A program made the translations under genes and the position numbers. Below are positions 25,822-38,391 of a stretch of 64,000 bases of DNA, in pieces. The stretch is from Phyto melanocephala (Eukaryota; Arthropoda; Insecta; Diptera; Rhinophoridae). How positions within the stretch are numbered: position 1 is the stretch's first letter; every line of letters begins with the position of its first letter. The notes beneath the pieces are model-generated. The model did not search any database. It saw only the letters and a list, made by a program, of their open reading frames with translations, and was not told where the DNA came from. The stretch lies in assembly GCA_941918925.1 (NCBI GenBank), contig OW799236.1, positions 119,857,062 through 119,921,061 of the forward strand, in the 5' to 3' direction.

Positions 25822-26426
25822 ATGGGTGGTTTAATTTTAAGGGACTATGTTTTTGAATAAAATTATTATGAAATTATTATCATCTATTTTTATAATGATA
25901 ATATTTGTATGCTTCAATTATGTATGGAACAAATTATCCCCCCAAAAGGCCCCCCAACCTAGGCGGCACAACACGATCCGATAGTCCAAATTTTCAATGA
26001 CACTGTTGATGCTCGATTGTTGGGCACGATGATGAGTCGAGGTTGCTTGCTCTTTTGCCACGTTATCGTGAAAAACAGCAATGTTTCCCATTCAACGAAC
26101 TAAGATGGCATTCACAGAGGTTTTCACATTTCATACAGACCTGCTTTGCAGACATTTAAATATTTTTTACAATTCTCACGATTGTGGACGAATTCGAACG
26201 ATTATGTTGACCAAAAGAATCACGAAGTGCACAAAATGCATTTTGATTTGAACGCTCATTTTTATAAAAATCTTTAATATTTAAAAGCGTTGCTCGATTG
26301 CGTATTTTTCCACGGTTCAAATTGAGTTAGTCTGAGATTGAGAAATGTCAAATGAAATACAAGAAAAAAGTTGAAGTTTAGATGTGGTTCACCTTAAACA
26401 TGGGCCCTTAAAATTGAACCACCCTC
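25822..26426 (+). mobile_element. Nested MITE in copy D
   Basis: 605 bp with TA flanks at 25820-25821 and 26427-26428. Same termini as copy B (ATGGGTGGTTTAATTTTAAG ... TTAAAATTGAACCACCCTC). Confidence 0.78.
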
Positions 26427-26572
26427 TACAAAGAAAGTGATACCTATTTTATCATAAAGAGATTATTCTATAGCGATTAACAAAATAATAAATATTGTGC
26501 TTTAAATGTACACAAAATTGGTGGTGGGTATAAAAGATTCGGCACAGCCGAATATAGTGCTCCTACTTGTTT

Positions 26573-29500
26573 GTATAAATACTTTGTCATCATCATCAGC
26601 ATAATAAACATTTGGTTTTAAGGGTGACCAGGTAACTAATTAATGAAAAAGTTATTGTGTATTGAAAAATCCTTGCGAGAGTAAATACAGTGCTAATGAT
26701 TATTATGACTTCCTAGGCATTATACTTCTGTTTATAAATTTTCAAAATTTTAACTCAAACATTTAATTCAAATTTTTTCTGCGCTCCCTATATTTACGTA
26801 TTTAATATTTTTTATTCCATTTTTTTATTTTCTTTGTTATTATTCTTTGCGTCCTTTTTTAATCATTTTAAATGTCATTTTAATTTACATAGAGTTTTTC
26901 TGAATTAAGCTTACGAGTATAATAAAATTTGCATCAACATTTTCTGCTGTAATATGCATTTTTTTCGATCTGTTTTTTTTTAATTTTTCATTAAATTTTT
27001 TTTTTGCCTTTCTGTAATATTTTTATGACAAAAATATTAAAAAAAAACAAAATGAATAAATAAAAGGTCGATTAAAAATCAGATTGATGTATAGAGATTA
27101 ATAGCGAATGAACAAAAATTTCCTTTAGGCCAATACGGAGTGTTAGATTGTTACACAGCGAGTGACTTAGTTTTTTTTTTTTGTATTTTTTCTGTTGCCT
27201 CTGTATAAATCTTTCTTTAAGAACTAAAGTATTTTAAGGCGGACTTAAAAGATAATATTTTTTTTTATGACATTAAAGGCATGACAATTTATTTATTTAA
27301 GGACAATATTCATTGCAGACTATAGTAAACTAAAATATATAAATGCTTTAAGTTATATAAATTATATTAAATTAATATAAATTCAAAGATAGGAAAAAAT
27401 AACATTAATTTTAATTTTGTAAAAAACTATTCTCTTAATATATTTTTGATAAATTAAAGTCCAACACATGTTTTTTTTTAATAAATTAATGAAATTATAT
27501 GATCTAATTAATGAACCATTTATAACATCATTTTGATGATTTAAGCCGAAAAAAAAATTCTATGACGAAGCAACAATCTACGTCGTACACAAAATAATGT
27601 TTTTTTTTTTCAAAAGATCTGAACATTTAATTCTACTAATCGGTATGTGTAAACTGGGCATCGTTGACTGAATATTGCGTGTCTTCTTTAAAGAAAACAT
27701 TCCTAGATATGAACAACGGAATTGGGAAGTTAAAAGCGAAGGAATATAATTAAAGTGAAGTAACGCATAACGATTAAATCGCTTTTGAACTTTCTCAGGA
27801 AATAGAACATTTACAGTAATTAAGACTCAAAATCAAGGTAATATATTCCACTGTTGATCCCAAAAATGATGTGTTTGCAGCTAAAGAGTTGAAAAGTTCT
27901 AAACAATTTCTGTTTATAAATGCTAAAATTGAATATGCTTAATATGAATGTGAGTTAAAAATTAACTCATCTAAATGAGGCTTTAAAGTAACACTAGAAT
28001 TAGTCAATATACCCAAATCAATACTTTCATTTTCTTTTAAAATACTATCATATATATAGATATATGACCAACTAAGGTTCAAAGTAGTGCAATAAAAAAA
28101 TTTTCGAAAATTGTTACATAACCAATAACGTCAAAGCAGCGACGATATACATTATTTTAAATTTTTTCATTTACATTTTTGCATATTTTCTTTAAATTTA
28201 AATCACTGTTAACATATAAGTGTAAATTAAAAAAAAAATCATCTTTATGCAAAAAAAAATAGTTTTCTTTGGAGCCTGGTCTGGCCTTAGACTTTAAACT
28301 TGTTTTGTAATATTGCACATACACTGACTCATACATATGCCCACATTCGTTTATTTTGCTAGCCTAACTTTGTGCTGCACTCTGTTGCATAAATGATAAA
28401 AATATAAAAAGTTAAACGTTGTTATTGTTTGTTTTGTTGTTAATTTAATTAAAATAAAAACAAAAGTTGCTTAAAACTTTACTATGTGTCACTTTACTTA
28501 TTTAAATAGTTGCAAACAATATAATAAACAAAATGAAAACAAAACAAACTCAACTAATAAAAATAAATGTCATATGCTTTTTTAAATCTTTTTTAAAGAG
28601 AAAACGACGTACGAGAAGTTAAACAACGTAAAAAAATTAGATATAAAATGGCAAAAAAAAAAACTTACAATGTACAGTGGTTTCGATAGTTTCGATAGAT
28701 ATTTTAAAACTGATGTATTCATTGTCGATAGATGTAAAAAGCAAAAGTGTTAGGTTTAACAAAATTATATTTTTGACTACATTGTAAATTTACGGTATGG
28801 GCTTCAGGGCGACTTAAACAAAGTCGTAGGCTTTGCAAATGGTTTTAATTCTTATAACTTTTACAAATAAATAATGATTTTAAATATTTCCTAAACCGTA
28901 ATAAATTTTAACGCAATTAGTTCTTGACTTAAGAAAAGAGTTTAAAAATCTGTGAAAAATTGAAGTGATATTTTAACAAAAATTCTGCAATAACAATTAT
29001 CAAAGATATTGTTAAGAAAAAAATTAGATCAAGCTGAGATATATTTAAATTTTGCAAAAAAAATTTGAAAATATATAATTATGTTTTATAACCATTATTT
29101 TGCGAAAATTCACCACTGTGCAATGATGCAGTAAATTGGTTTAGTTAAATTTTAACGACAGTGATTTTATTTTAAGTACTTTAATATACAATCATATTCT
29201 ATTTAATGTATGATGGCAAGTATTTTTTATAGTTTGTTGTTAATGAAATAATGTAAAAACTTTGTTAAATATGTTGGATTTTGTTATCCTTTAAATAAAA
29301 TTTAGTTTGGAATTAAAAACTAAAGAAGCAATTATTATGATAATAAATGTTAGTGCTTATTTTAAAAATGGGTTTATAAAAAAAATTCGTTTTATTTATT
29401 AAATATTTCTATCTATATTAGAAAAAATTAACTGTCATTCGTTATTAATCGCACGCATCATTAAGGAACAGCTGCACTAATATCGCTAATTTTTTTGTAA

Positions 29501-29858
29501 ATGTTCGTTAAAGCCCAACATAGGATTTTACGAAAAAAAAGTTGACCATGCCCATTTTTTTATCCACGTTTTTGATACATCTCAAATCGAGGAATGTCCG
29601 GGACGACATCAGAGTACCGAAATGGCATCTCTGGCTTCTCTGAAAAATTGTAATTTCTATTTGATTTAAACTTAGAACGAGCATCTTTTGCCGACAATTT
29701 TCTAGTAACAACCAAAAATGGTTATGATCGAAGATGGTGAAGTGATGCCTTCAAAGAAATGAAATACTATTTACGACAATTACACTATCCTTAACAAATG
29801 GTGCTAGATAATATTAAAATCTATATTTGAATGAATACAATGCAAAAACTTTGTTATA
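26573..29858. other. AT-rich non-coding stretch
   Basis: No gene recognised. Numerous homopolymer T and A runs, no splice-bounded open segment that stands out, no repeat shared with the rest of the window. The frame at 29508-29711 (minus) has no recognisable domain. Confidence 0.6.
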
Positions 29859-30714
29859 GGTATGAGTATGAATATAACTATGAGAATGAGTATGAGTATG
29901 GCTATGAGTATGAATATAACTATGAGTATAAGTATGAGTATAAGTATGAGTATAAGTATGAGTATGAGAAAAAGTATGAGTATGAGTACGACTATAAGTA
30001 TGACTATGAGTATGGGTGTTAGTATTAGTATGAGTATAAGTATAAGTATGGGTATAAGTATGAGTATAAGTATGGGTATGAGAGTATGAGTATAAGTATA
30101 AGTATGAGTATAAGTATGAGTATGAGTATGAGTATAAGTATCAGAATGAGTATAAGTATGAGTATAAGTATGAGTATGAATATAAATATGAGTATGAGTA
30201 TGAATATGGGTATGTGTATGGGTATGTGTATGAGTATAAGTATAAGTATGAGTATAAGTATGAGTATGGGTATAAATATAAGTATGAGTATAAGTATGAG
30301 TATGGGTATGAGTATGAGTATAAGTATGAGTATAAGTATGAGTATGAGTATGGGTATGAGTATGAGTATAAGTATGAGTATAATTATGAGTATCGGTATG
30401 AGTATGAGTATAGGTATGGGTATGAGTATGAGTATAAGTATGAGTATGGTTATGAGAATGAGTATAAGTATGAGTATAAGTATCAGTATGAGAGTATGAG
30501 TATGGGTATAAATATAAGTATGAGTATCAGTATAAGTATGAGTATCAGTATAAGTATGAGTATCAGTATAAGTATGAGTATAAGTATGAGTATAAGTATA
30601 AGTATAAGTATAAGTATAAGTATAAGTATAAGTATAAGTATAAGTATAAGTATAAGTATAAGTATAAGTATGGGTATGAGTATTAGTATAAATATGAGAG
30701 TATGAGTATATATG
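29859..30714 (+). repeat. TATRAG hexanucleotide array
   Basis: About 850 bp of 6-bp units, mainly TATGAG and TATAAG with TATGGG, TATCAG and TATAAC variants. Because 6 is a multiple of 3, frames stay open on both strands and produce false repetitive peptides (YEYKYE, MSISMS, ILILIL). A pure TATAAG run covers about 30590-30669. Just before it an 18-bp higher-order unit (TATGAG-TATCAG-TATAAG) is repeated about three times. A recurrent irregular TATGAGAG unit shifts the register near 30080, 30490 and 30700. Non-coding satellite-like DNA. Confidence 0.95.
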
Positions 30715-31400
30715 GGTCATTTCACCTCAAGTGTACCAACTTTTGAAATCGATGTCTGCCGATCGGAATGAAATTTACATTAAAGCTAGTCGTATTGAAT
30801 AGTAGGCCAGATAAAAATTTTTAATAAGATCGCTCATGAACTCTCTGAGATATAGGGGGTCAAAAAATGACATTTTGGACAAGTAGGTGTTTCTTTTCAT
30901 CCCTGTAACTTATTACCTATAGCTCTCAGCAAAATTTGTCCCAAATAGTTGATATAGCTATTTCTTCAATCTTTCGAAAAAAAAAATTTTTTTTAAGATA
31001 TTTTTTAAGAAATAATTTTTTTGTATTTGTGTTTTAAATGGACCCTCTTTTTTTTTTTTTTTTGGTCAAAAGAACGCTTAGGGCTTTTCCTTTAAGAGCT
31101 TTAAGGTCGCTAAGTGGGATGCGAGTGGGATATCTATAAAAAAAATATTTTGTCACTCAGTACAAAGATTTTTATGTGCACTATTTTTAATTATTTCATA
31201 TTTGTTTGCAAGCGTTGCTAAAACCTTAAAAATGAAACATATACCAAGAAACTAGATAAACTTGCCTTTCCAACGGTATGTAACATACCTAATTAAGCTT
31301 CTATACCTTCGATACGAATTACTGCCTCATCAGTACGACACCCTATCATCCGGTCTATCGGTCTAGATATATCAATCTCATTCCAATTTTTAACTTTAAG
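30715..31400. repeat. Possible dispersed repeat next to the hexanucleotide array
   Basis: This block is GC-richer than its flanks and begins abruptly at the array end with GGGTCATTTCACCTCAAGTG. It has stops in every frame. The abrupt junction and texture suggest a decayed transposon or other dispersed repeat, but no second copy exists in the window, so this is inference only. Confidence 0.3.
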
Positions 31401-33387
31401 AATTGAAATTAGTTTGTGTACTTTAAGCTTTCGAATAAATCGAAAAGAAAACTAAATAAACAATTGTAGATCTTTGATAAAAATGAGACAAGTGGTGACC
31501 CTAATGGTATCAGTAAGTTCTAAATTGGTATCTTCAGTCTCGTTTCCAATTTAAGACACGAAAGTATTTCCCCATTTAAGTTATTAGTTCTATATAGTCA
31601 AAATCAATCGTCGTGTTTATAGCAGTCTTGGAATTCAGCTCTTACTTTTGTAAAAATTTCTTTTGTTTTCTTTAAGCACAACATACAAATATCCATATCA
31701 ACAAAACTAAAATAAAATAAAAACATAAATCAAATGCAATCGATGAATGTGATTGATTGGAAACAATTTCCTGTTAAAGCCAAATGAATGTGTTTGTATT
31801 AGAAAATTGTACAAAATACTCAATCCATATACATAAACCCATACAAGAAGACAAATAAAGAAATAAGAAAAAACAAACTTCAATAAAAAATATTACCACT
31901 CTTAACAAAAAGCACAATTGCACACTTATTCAGACTAACAAGAAATTTTTTTAGTGTTGTATTGCAAAGAGTTCAATAAAGAAAAGTGTGCGCTTAAACA
32001 ACACCAGGTATTGATTTCTACTATTTTTTATGTGTTTATTTAAAGAAAAGAGCTTTAAAACTGATTTTTGTAAATAAAATAAAAATTTTTTATGGAAATA
32101 TAAATACTTTTGGTAAAAAAAATCAAAATGTGTTCTTTTAAAAGCTCATATATTTAATATCTATTGTAAAAACATGTATTTTCATGATTCATACAAATCC
32201 TTTTTATAAATCGATGAATATTTAATTAAAAAATCAATCAACTTAAACCACTAACTAGAAGCATTCCTTTTTTTAAAGATATATTTTTTTTTTACACAAC
32301 ATAGTAAAACTTAAAAACAAATTTAAATTGAATTTTGTTTAAATTAAATTTTTTTTCCAAAAACATAACAAAAAACCAAAATTTGTAGGAGGATTGAAGC
32401 AGGCAAATGAAAGAAAGTATATGGTTTACTTTATTTCCATAGAAATTACGTCATGATCAGAATAAAGTAAATTTTCTCATATTTAACTCATTGGAAATAA
32501 AAACGGCTGAACACTCTGGTTTTGTTCAATTTATTAAATATAAACCATCATTTCTTAATATTAATTGTAAAATAAAATCTATGAATATGTCTTGTGCATG
32601 TTTAGCTTTAAACTGGTCTTTAACTGATACCCTTGCAAAAAATACTGGACTAAGTGGTCCAATGTAGCTGACATAAACTAGTTACAAAACGCTCCTATGT
32701 AATCCAGTCACGTACCATTTTTTCATATTTTTAAGAGTTTGTAGGCAAATGTTTGTGCTTCAACGACTACACATATGTTTAATTGACAACCTCGTATTTT
32801 AGTCTATATCGTCTATTGAATTAAATTTGTAGTTTATTTACTTGTGAACAAAATTTATATTGTATCGATGTATATCAAATAATATTTATTAAACGTCAGC
32901 TAAATAAAATTCAGTAATTGAAAAGTTGATAAAATTTTACTCCTGCAGATTTATAAAAAAATGTTTTTAAGAAAGTTTCTAACTAATTACCAAAGATAAA
33001 AAATCAACAAAAATTTTAAGAAATTTTTGTGTATATTTATTACTTTGAAGCCAAAAAAAAAACACTCATTTTGAAAAAAAGTTTGTAATTTCCATCCATG
33101 TAGGAATCCAATACACCACTTTAAAAACATTTGATATGAAATTTTGTTGTTATAAAAAAATTTGCAATGGAAAAAACCAGAATACAATACTGTAAACATA
33201 TACAAAAATAGTATCAATTGTACTATACAGCTAGGATTGGGAATGTTAAGTCTACCATGTTTTCTTGGTGTATCAGGTGACCTTGGACCTAGGATTAGTC
33301 CTTAGTTTACGGACTAAACGCATTATTTGCAGAGATGATTATTACTCATACATTTATAGCCTTTTGTTGGTATTGAGTTCACCGCAG
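31401..33387. other. AT-rich non-coding stretch
   Basis: No gene recognised. The minus-strand frame at 32987-33217 is phenylalanine-rich and lacks any domain. Confidence 0.6.
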
Positions 33388-33870
33388 AAAAGCAAGTAAG
33401 AGTTTTATATTCGGCCGTGCCGAATCTTATATATCCTTCACAACGTGTAGTCATGCAATAACAATTGTTATTATCTTTATAATGGCTTTATCCGCTTAAA
33501 AGTATCCCATTGTAAGATTATAAATTGAGATTATGTATGTATGTTAAAAAAAAAATAAAGAAAAAAAATTTTTGGTCTTAACTTTGATTCGAACCTAGGT
33601 TCATCCAGTTTGTAGTGGTGTGAAAAGACAAGGTGGTATAGGTTTTTTCATCATATCTTAGTTGTTTATAAAGTGATTTTTCTAATTCTTCTGACTCTTC
33701 TGTCACCGAATATTTTTAATATTTTGGTACCTCATATGGGTCTTGATATTGTCTGTGGGCTTCAAAAAGTTGATTTCAACATACACACGGACAGACGGAT
33801 GGGGCTTAATTGACTTCCCTACATAAAGAAAATATATACTTCACACACATATTGTTAAGTAGTAATGACT
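33388..33870 (-). mobile_element. HINE-related repeat, second family, minus strand
   Basis: Reading the minus strand, the element ends in the hairpin ATTCGGC-ACG-GCCGAAT (33409-33425), then AAAACTCTTACTTGCT, the same terminus as the five large copies with small changes. A GTGAAGGATAT inverted-repeat-like segment precedes the hairpin. At the other end is the CCGTCTGTCCGTGTG microsatellite vestige (near 33790-33805) followed by TTGAAATCAACTTTTTGAAG. The interior is unrelated to copies A-E, so this is a separate family with shared termini. The 5' end is incomplete. Confidence 0.7.
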
Positions 33871-35129
33871 CAGGCGTATTGTTGGTTTTGAAAAAAAAAA
33901 AACAAAAAATGCAGCAGGTTTTCTCAGGGTTCCATTAAAAAATATTTACACGTGCCTTTTGTGTTTTATCAGGTTTCATTTGCTTGTAAGAAATTCTTTT
34001 ATTTTGATTCAGTTAAATAAATATACGACACGAGGCATACATTTCTATGGGGTTTTATTAAATCAATTCTTTGACACATTGTACAATTATGTACAATTAC
34101 CAAGACAATAAGGACAAAACAATTAATTTTAAATTAATAAAATTAAGATTATTAGAAGACTTAGAATGCTTTCTTAATATTTCACAAAAATAGTATGCTT
34201 TTAATCTCTTTATTAGTACAATATTAAAGCGCAGAGCCTAAATATTAAGCAAATAAACAAGTCATAACTGAAGTAAAATTTTTCAAATAAATTAAAAAAA
34301 AAATATTTATAAGAACTAGTGCTAAAATTTTTATACTTAAAGGGATTTTCTGTCAGAATAGCTTGCTTTCCTTTTTAATTTTATATATAAAAAAAACTCT
34401 TCTCTTATTTACTCACTATAAAGGAAAAAACATCTCACATTTTTATCTCCAAAATAAGAATTTTATAAACTATTTTCTGGCAAGAAATTCCTCCAAAGCA
34501 TTTGATAAGAAATAGAAAGTACTCGTACATTCTTTTAGTAGAAAAGTTTATTCAAAAACAGATTTCTGGCATAGTACTTATTTGCTAAAATACACTCAAT
34601 TCTTAAGATACTATTCATTTTTAACCCCAGCATTACCAGGCCAAATTTGACTTTTGCTTGCAATATATATCAAATTAAAAAAAAAATTGGAAAAACAGGT
34701 AAGTGAGTTTTTTAAGTGATATATGCTGAATAGCATGAAATTAGTTTAAAAACGACGCCAGAAAATATGCCTATTTAATTAGCTTCATGGTCTGATTGGA
34801 TCATGAAGTATTATTTTTGTCCGCTGTTTTTGTTTTTTTCTTTTGTAAAATAAGATAAAACCTTTAAAAAAGGAAACGACAAGATATATATTCTTTGTTT
34901 TATTAAAGAAATTAAAACATGGCTACACTGTTATCAATAGATCATTACTTAAAAACTGTCACAGAATACATAACGATGAAAAATGATTTAGGTAGAGTAA
35001 CTAGTTTATACGCTTAAATAAAGCTTAACCAAACAATTGACTAGAACCAAACTAAAGCTGAGACTAATAAAATAGATCAGATATTATCAGTATGGCTGTT
35101 AACGTGAAACCAACCGACCTCCAATAGCT
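33871..35129. other. AT-rich non-coding stretch
   Basis: No gene recognised; long A and T runs and scattered stops. GC content rises from about 35090 into the next feature. Confidence 0.55.
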
Positions 35130-35303
35130 ATGTTCTATAATATGCTGGAAGTGTCTGCTTTAGCTTTCTTTTTGATTTATATAGACTCATTTGCCTTAAA
35201 ACCAACAGGTCATCTCCATAGATTTCTTGTCAGGTTAGTTTATCAGCTGTTGCTCAAACACATGCCGCTGTGGAGTATCAATTCTCGTGTAATGTATGTC
35301 TAA
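35130..35303 (+). CDS. Candidate small secreted protein or signal-peptide exon
   Basis: A 57-codon ATG frame. Residues 5-22 (MLEVSALAFFLIYIDSFA) form a hydrophobic stretch ending in SFA, a plausible signal-peptidase site. A basic region HLHRFLVR follows. Two readings are possible. In the first, the frame ends at the TAA (35301-35303) and a polyadenylation signal AATAAA lies at 35338-35343, giving a compact intronless secreted-peptide gene. In the second, the exon ends at CAG|GTTAGT (donor 35234-35239) and continues elsewhere. The patch is GC-richer than its flanks. I do not recognise the product, and a short frame in AT-rich DNA can arise by chance. Confidence 0.28.
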   Translation: MFYNMLEVSALAFFLIYIDSFALKPTGHLHRFLVRLVYQLLLKHMPLWSINSRVMYV

Positions 35304-35474
35304 CACATCATAATTGCTATAGCAACATTCAGTGTATAATAAATACAAAAAATTTGTAACACGCTATCCCGATCGCAGTTGAAAACAGTGTTTTTCCACC
35401 GACTTTTAAAAATTACCACCCATCATTGGACAAATGCAATTTTTAACAAAAATAAAACGCAAAACTTGCTTCAG

Positions 35475-35523
35475 CTGTGACAAATGTTTAAAATCATACA
35501 GATGTATGTACGGCTACAACATG
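35475..35523 (+). other. Possible zinc-finger half exon (C2H2/C2HC-like)
   Basis: Acceptor-like ACTTGCTTCAG (AG at 35473-35474), then 49 nt encoding CDKCLKSYRCMYGYNM, then donor-like ATG|GTAAAA. The spacing Cys-x2-Cys-x12 ends exactly where the zinc-ligand His of a finger should stand, so the ligand would come from the next exon. The C..C.KSY pattern is typical of fingers in insect BTB zinc-finger proteins such as Lola. It could also be read as part of a longer ATG frame (35434-35745), but that turns into asparagine/isoleucine-rich sequence after the donor. No continuing exon was found nearby. Confidence 0.25.
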
Positions 35524-35745
35524 GTAAAAAAAAATAATAATTATTATAAAATTATAAATGTATATTTGTATAAATTAAAAAATATATACATATTTTCAAC
35601 TAAAAATATTATTATTTACTTTTATTCAATTGGGGTTTTTAGCTATTCTTTTTGTAGTATATTCAGACTAATGGCAGAACTTAGTGCTAAAAATGTTATC
35701 GATAATCTTAGGGTTAAACAAGACTATTTTCCACTACAACTTTAA

Positions 35746-37815
35746 TATATTTATATTTTTTTTTATACGGCAAGAAAAATTTTTGTTTTATTTTTATTCT
35801 CCACTTTTTTGCAACAACAAAAACTTTAGCTGAAAACTTTTAAAACATTTCGGTTAGAGATTTTTCAAACAATTTTTTTTTATGGTGGCTGCAAAAATAA
35901 GAACCGAAACCAGCAAATGAACATCTAATAAATGCTTGTGTGCTTTCGTTTTCCTTAATTTGTAAACAAAAACATTCCTCTAGAAACTCTCGTTAATATG
36001 GGTTTTAGCTTTCTTTTAGTTTTTTGACAATTTCACAAACAAATAACTAAAAGTTCCTTAGCATTCATACATATACATTTGTAAACACTCGCCTGAAAAT
36101 ATCTTTTATTTTCAATAATTTTTACACTTTTTTGGTTTATTTCCTTTTTATCCTTCTGTGTGTGTCGTTTTAACGAAAGAATGGCAAAGAGTGTGTGACT
36201 TTAGTTTCTTTTATATGTGTATTTAATGAAGCAATCGTTTTATTTAATTATAGCGGAATTGGATAAAATTTAATTTTACACAAAATTTATGTTTAATTTT
36301 TAAAACTAACCAAAGTTCAATCATGGGTTATAAAAAACGCATAAAAACATTTGAGTAACTAGAAATTTGAAGATCCTTTATATGACATTTTTAATGGAAA
36401 TTAAGTATCAGTTAATATTTTCATAGATGTAGACCCTTTAAATATCAAAACTTATCTAATTTCATAAAAAAAAACATTTACCATCCCTGCTCTCAGATTA
36501 TTAAGGTCTATAGTTCTTTCTTTCTCATAATTGTTTTGCGATACCTTGCCCAAGGCATATTTTGTCATCAGGTTATAAAGTTTTATATATTAAATTAATG
36601 AGACAGAAGAGAGAACTGTATTATAAATTAAAAATATGGGAATCTGCATGCTGACCTTATAACTCACAAAATAATAAACTTTTAGTTATTATATGCATAT
36701 ATGTTAAGCCTGTAGTACACGAAATGTAAAATGTTACAAACCCAAATGGCTGCGACGTAATTTTGATGTTATCATAAAGCATAAATTTATCCACTTCGGC
36801 CACATGTGTTCCAATTGTCTTTTTGGACTAAAATACTTTTCGTGTATTCGACTATTTTAAATAATTAAACCAAAGCGCTGAACATTTTAGTGACGTCAGA
36901 CCCACATGTGAATGTGGCTTTTTCAATTTCGTGTACTATAGGTTTTAGTAAATTTCTCTAATATTCTGTAGTTTTGGCAAAAACGTTTGAAAATAAGAAA
37001 GAAAATTTTACCGAAATTAGATTAGAATAATTACTAAAATAAAATTTTTTGATTTCTAATGTGTATATATTTCGTTTCTTTTTTACTTAAAGAAAATAAG
37101 AAAATCTTTTGTCTTCCATGAGTACCCAATTACAAGTGTTTCTCAATAGAATATGCAAAACTAAATATAATCAATTATTTTCCATCTCATCTCCATTCTC
37201 CCTCTTTCTTAGAGGCATATTTCAAGCTGTTTAATATTCCAAGACATAACTTTTCGATCCCAGCCATTAAATATTGTAATTATTGGAAATTGTAATTTGA
37301 AATGTGTAATATTACGACTACCAGTATCTTTAGACATCACGCCTGACTATCTGTCTGTCTAGCAATATAAAAGATTATATAAATGTTTTTAAAATTGCCT
37401 ATGAATACTTGTGTCTGCTATGTTTGTATTTAACCTTAAGCGTTAAACCGTTATAACGGAAAGGAGGGAGAAAAATTTAAAAGTCAGAGTCAGTTTGTAA
37501 CGATAACCATTAACAGCACTTTGTTTAAATAGATAAAATTTTACTGTTAGTTAAATAAAAATTTCTAGTTTGTATTGGAAATTATCCATTGTTTGAATGT
37601 GTATATGTGTGATAGTCTAAACAATATTCAGCGTTGCTGCTTATACAAATTATATGTAGTTTTAGGCAATAAACTGCTATATTGTGCAATTTTTAATGGG
37701 CCTTAAATTTGCATAAAGAGAAAGCTTAATAATGTATTTTTTTCCGTTGTAATTAAATTTTTAGATATTTAATTTCAATTTTTTTGAATATTCGTAGAAT
37801 ATGTAAAGGTCAAAC
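35746..37815. other. AT-rich non-coding stretch
   Basis: No gene recognised and no repeat shared with the rest of the window. Confidence 0.6.
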
Positions 37816-38391
37816 GTGATTCATTATATGATGGATATATTCCAAATTTCTCAGTGTTATAGAAATAAAGCAATGAGTACTATCTTTAATGCTTTAAATA
37901 AAAATCATCAAGACAATTTTTTTTTCTTTCATCAACGTCTTTATAAGAATTATACTCCAAGAGACCACAATCCAAGGAGAAGGGGAAATAATTACCGTGA
38001 TACATTCCATTGGTTTCAACATACGAGAAATGATTTATGTGATTCAGAAGTATTGATTGGGACAATGAAGTCCAGTCAAAAAAGTTTGAGTATTAATTCG
38101 AGGTATTACTCCATTAAGATAGTTGTCAAACTCCCTAAAAGTTATAAAACCTATTCATGTACAAGTCTCAAAAATGTTTTAGGGAGCAGAACTTTTAAAA
38201 ACGCTGAGCTTTTTGGATACCAAGCAAATACAAGCCTAGGAAAATCAATTTTGCCTCGAACAATTACTTGCGATGAAAAACAGATCCACCATGAAACATT
38301 GAAGTGTAAGGGACAATCCCTTACAAACCCGTGCAAACCATATAAATATTATTTTTTATTTAAATGTGTAAGTTTTTTATATCAAGCCTGA
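37816..38391 (+). CDS. Unrecognised 191-codon open frame
   Basis: The longest non-repetitive open frame outside the retroelement. The first in-frame ATG is at 37828; the frame is open from GTG at 37816. Composition is less skewed than in neighbouring frames: there is a basic region with PRDHNPRRRGNNYRDTFHWF at about residues 49-68, and several cysteines in the last third. No signal peptide, domain or family is recognisable. A partly open minus-strand frame overlaps it (38151-38336). It could be a decayed or lineage-specific gene, a transposon fragment, or a chance frame. Confidence 0.3.
   Translation: MIHYMMDIFQISQCYRNKAMSTIFNALNKNHQDNFFFFHQRLYKNYTPRDHNPRRRGNNYRDTFHWFQHTRNDLCDSEVLIGTMKSSQKSLSINSRYYSIKIVVKLPKSYKTYSCTSLKNVLGSRTFKNAELFGYQANTSLGKSILPRTITCDEKQIHHETLKCKGQSLTNPCKPYKYYFLFKCVSFLYQA

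Larger units (their letters stand above)
23844..26572 (+). mobile_element. HINE/Helentron-like repeat, copy D (B/D subfamily)
   Basis: Complete 2.73-kb copy with the same modules as copy B: 5' hairpin, short GTCCGTCT tract (23980-24010), leading module, 288-bp units beginning at 24467 and about 24749, duplicated leading module (about 24913-25195), the B/D-specific block (25196-25620), terminal unit, MITE (25822-26426), inverted repeat, hairpin (26537-26553) and terminus CCTACTTGTT. Strong similarity to copy B over the distinctive region, with unrelated flanks, shows that both derive from one recently active subfamily. Confidence 0.88.

Noticed and set aside
30025..30720. 231-codon minus-strand frame and several plus-strand frames of YEYKYE, MSISMS or ILILIL type
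   Set aside because: All are translations of the 6-bp TATRAG array, which keeps frames open on both strands; the register shifts with irregular units.
33580..33610. tRNA T-arm-like GATTCGAACCTAGG
   Set aside because: No cloverleaf can be formed around it and it lies inside the minus-strand HINE-related repeat.
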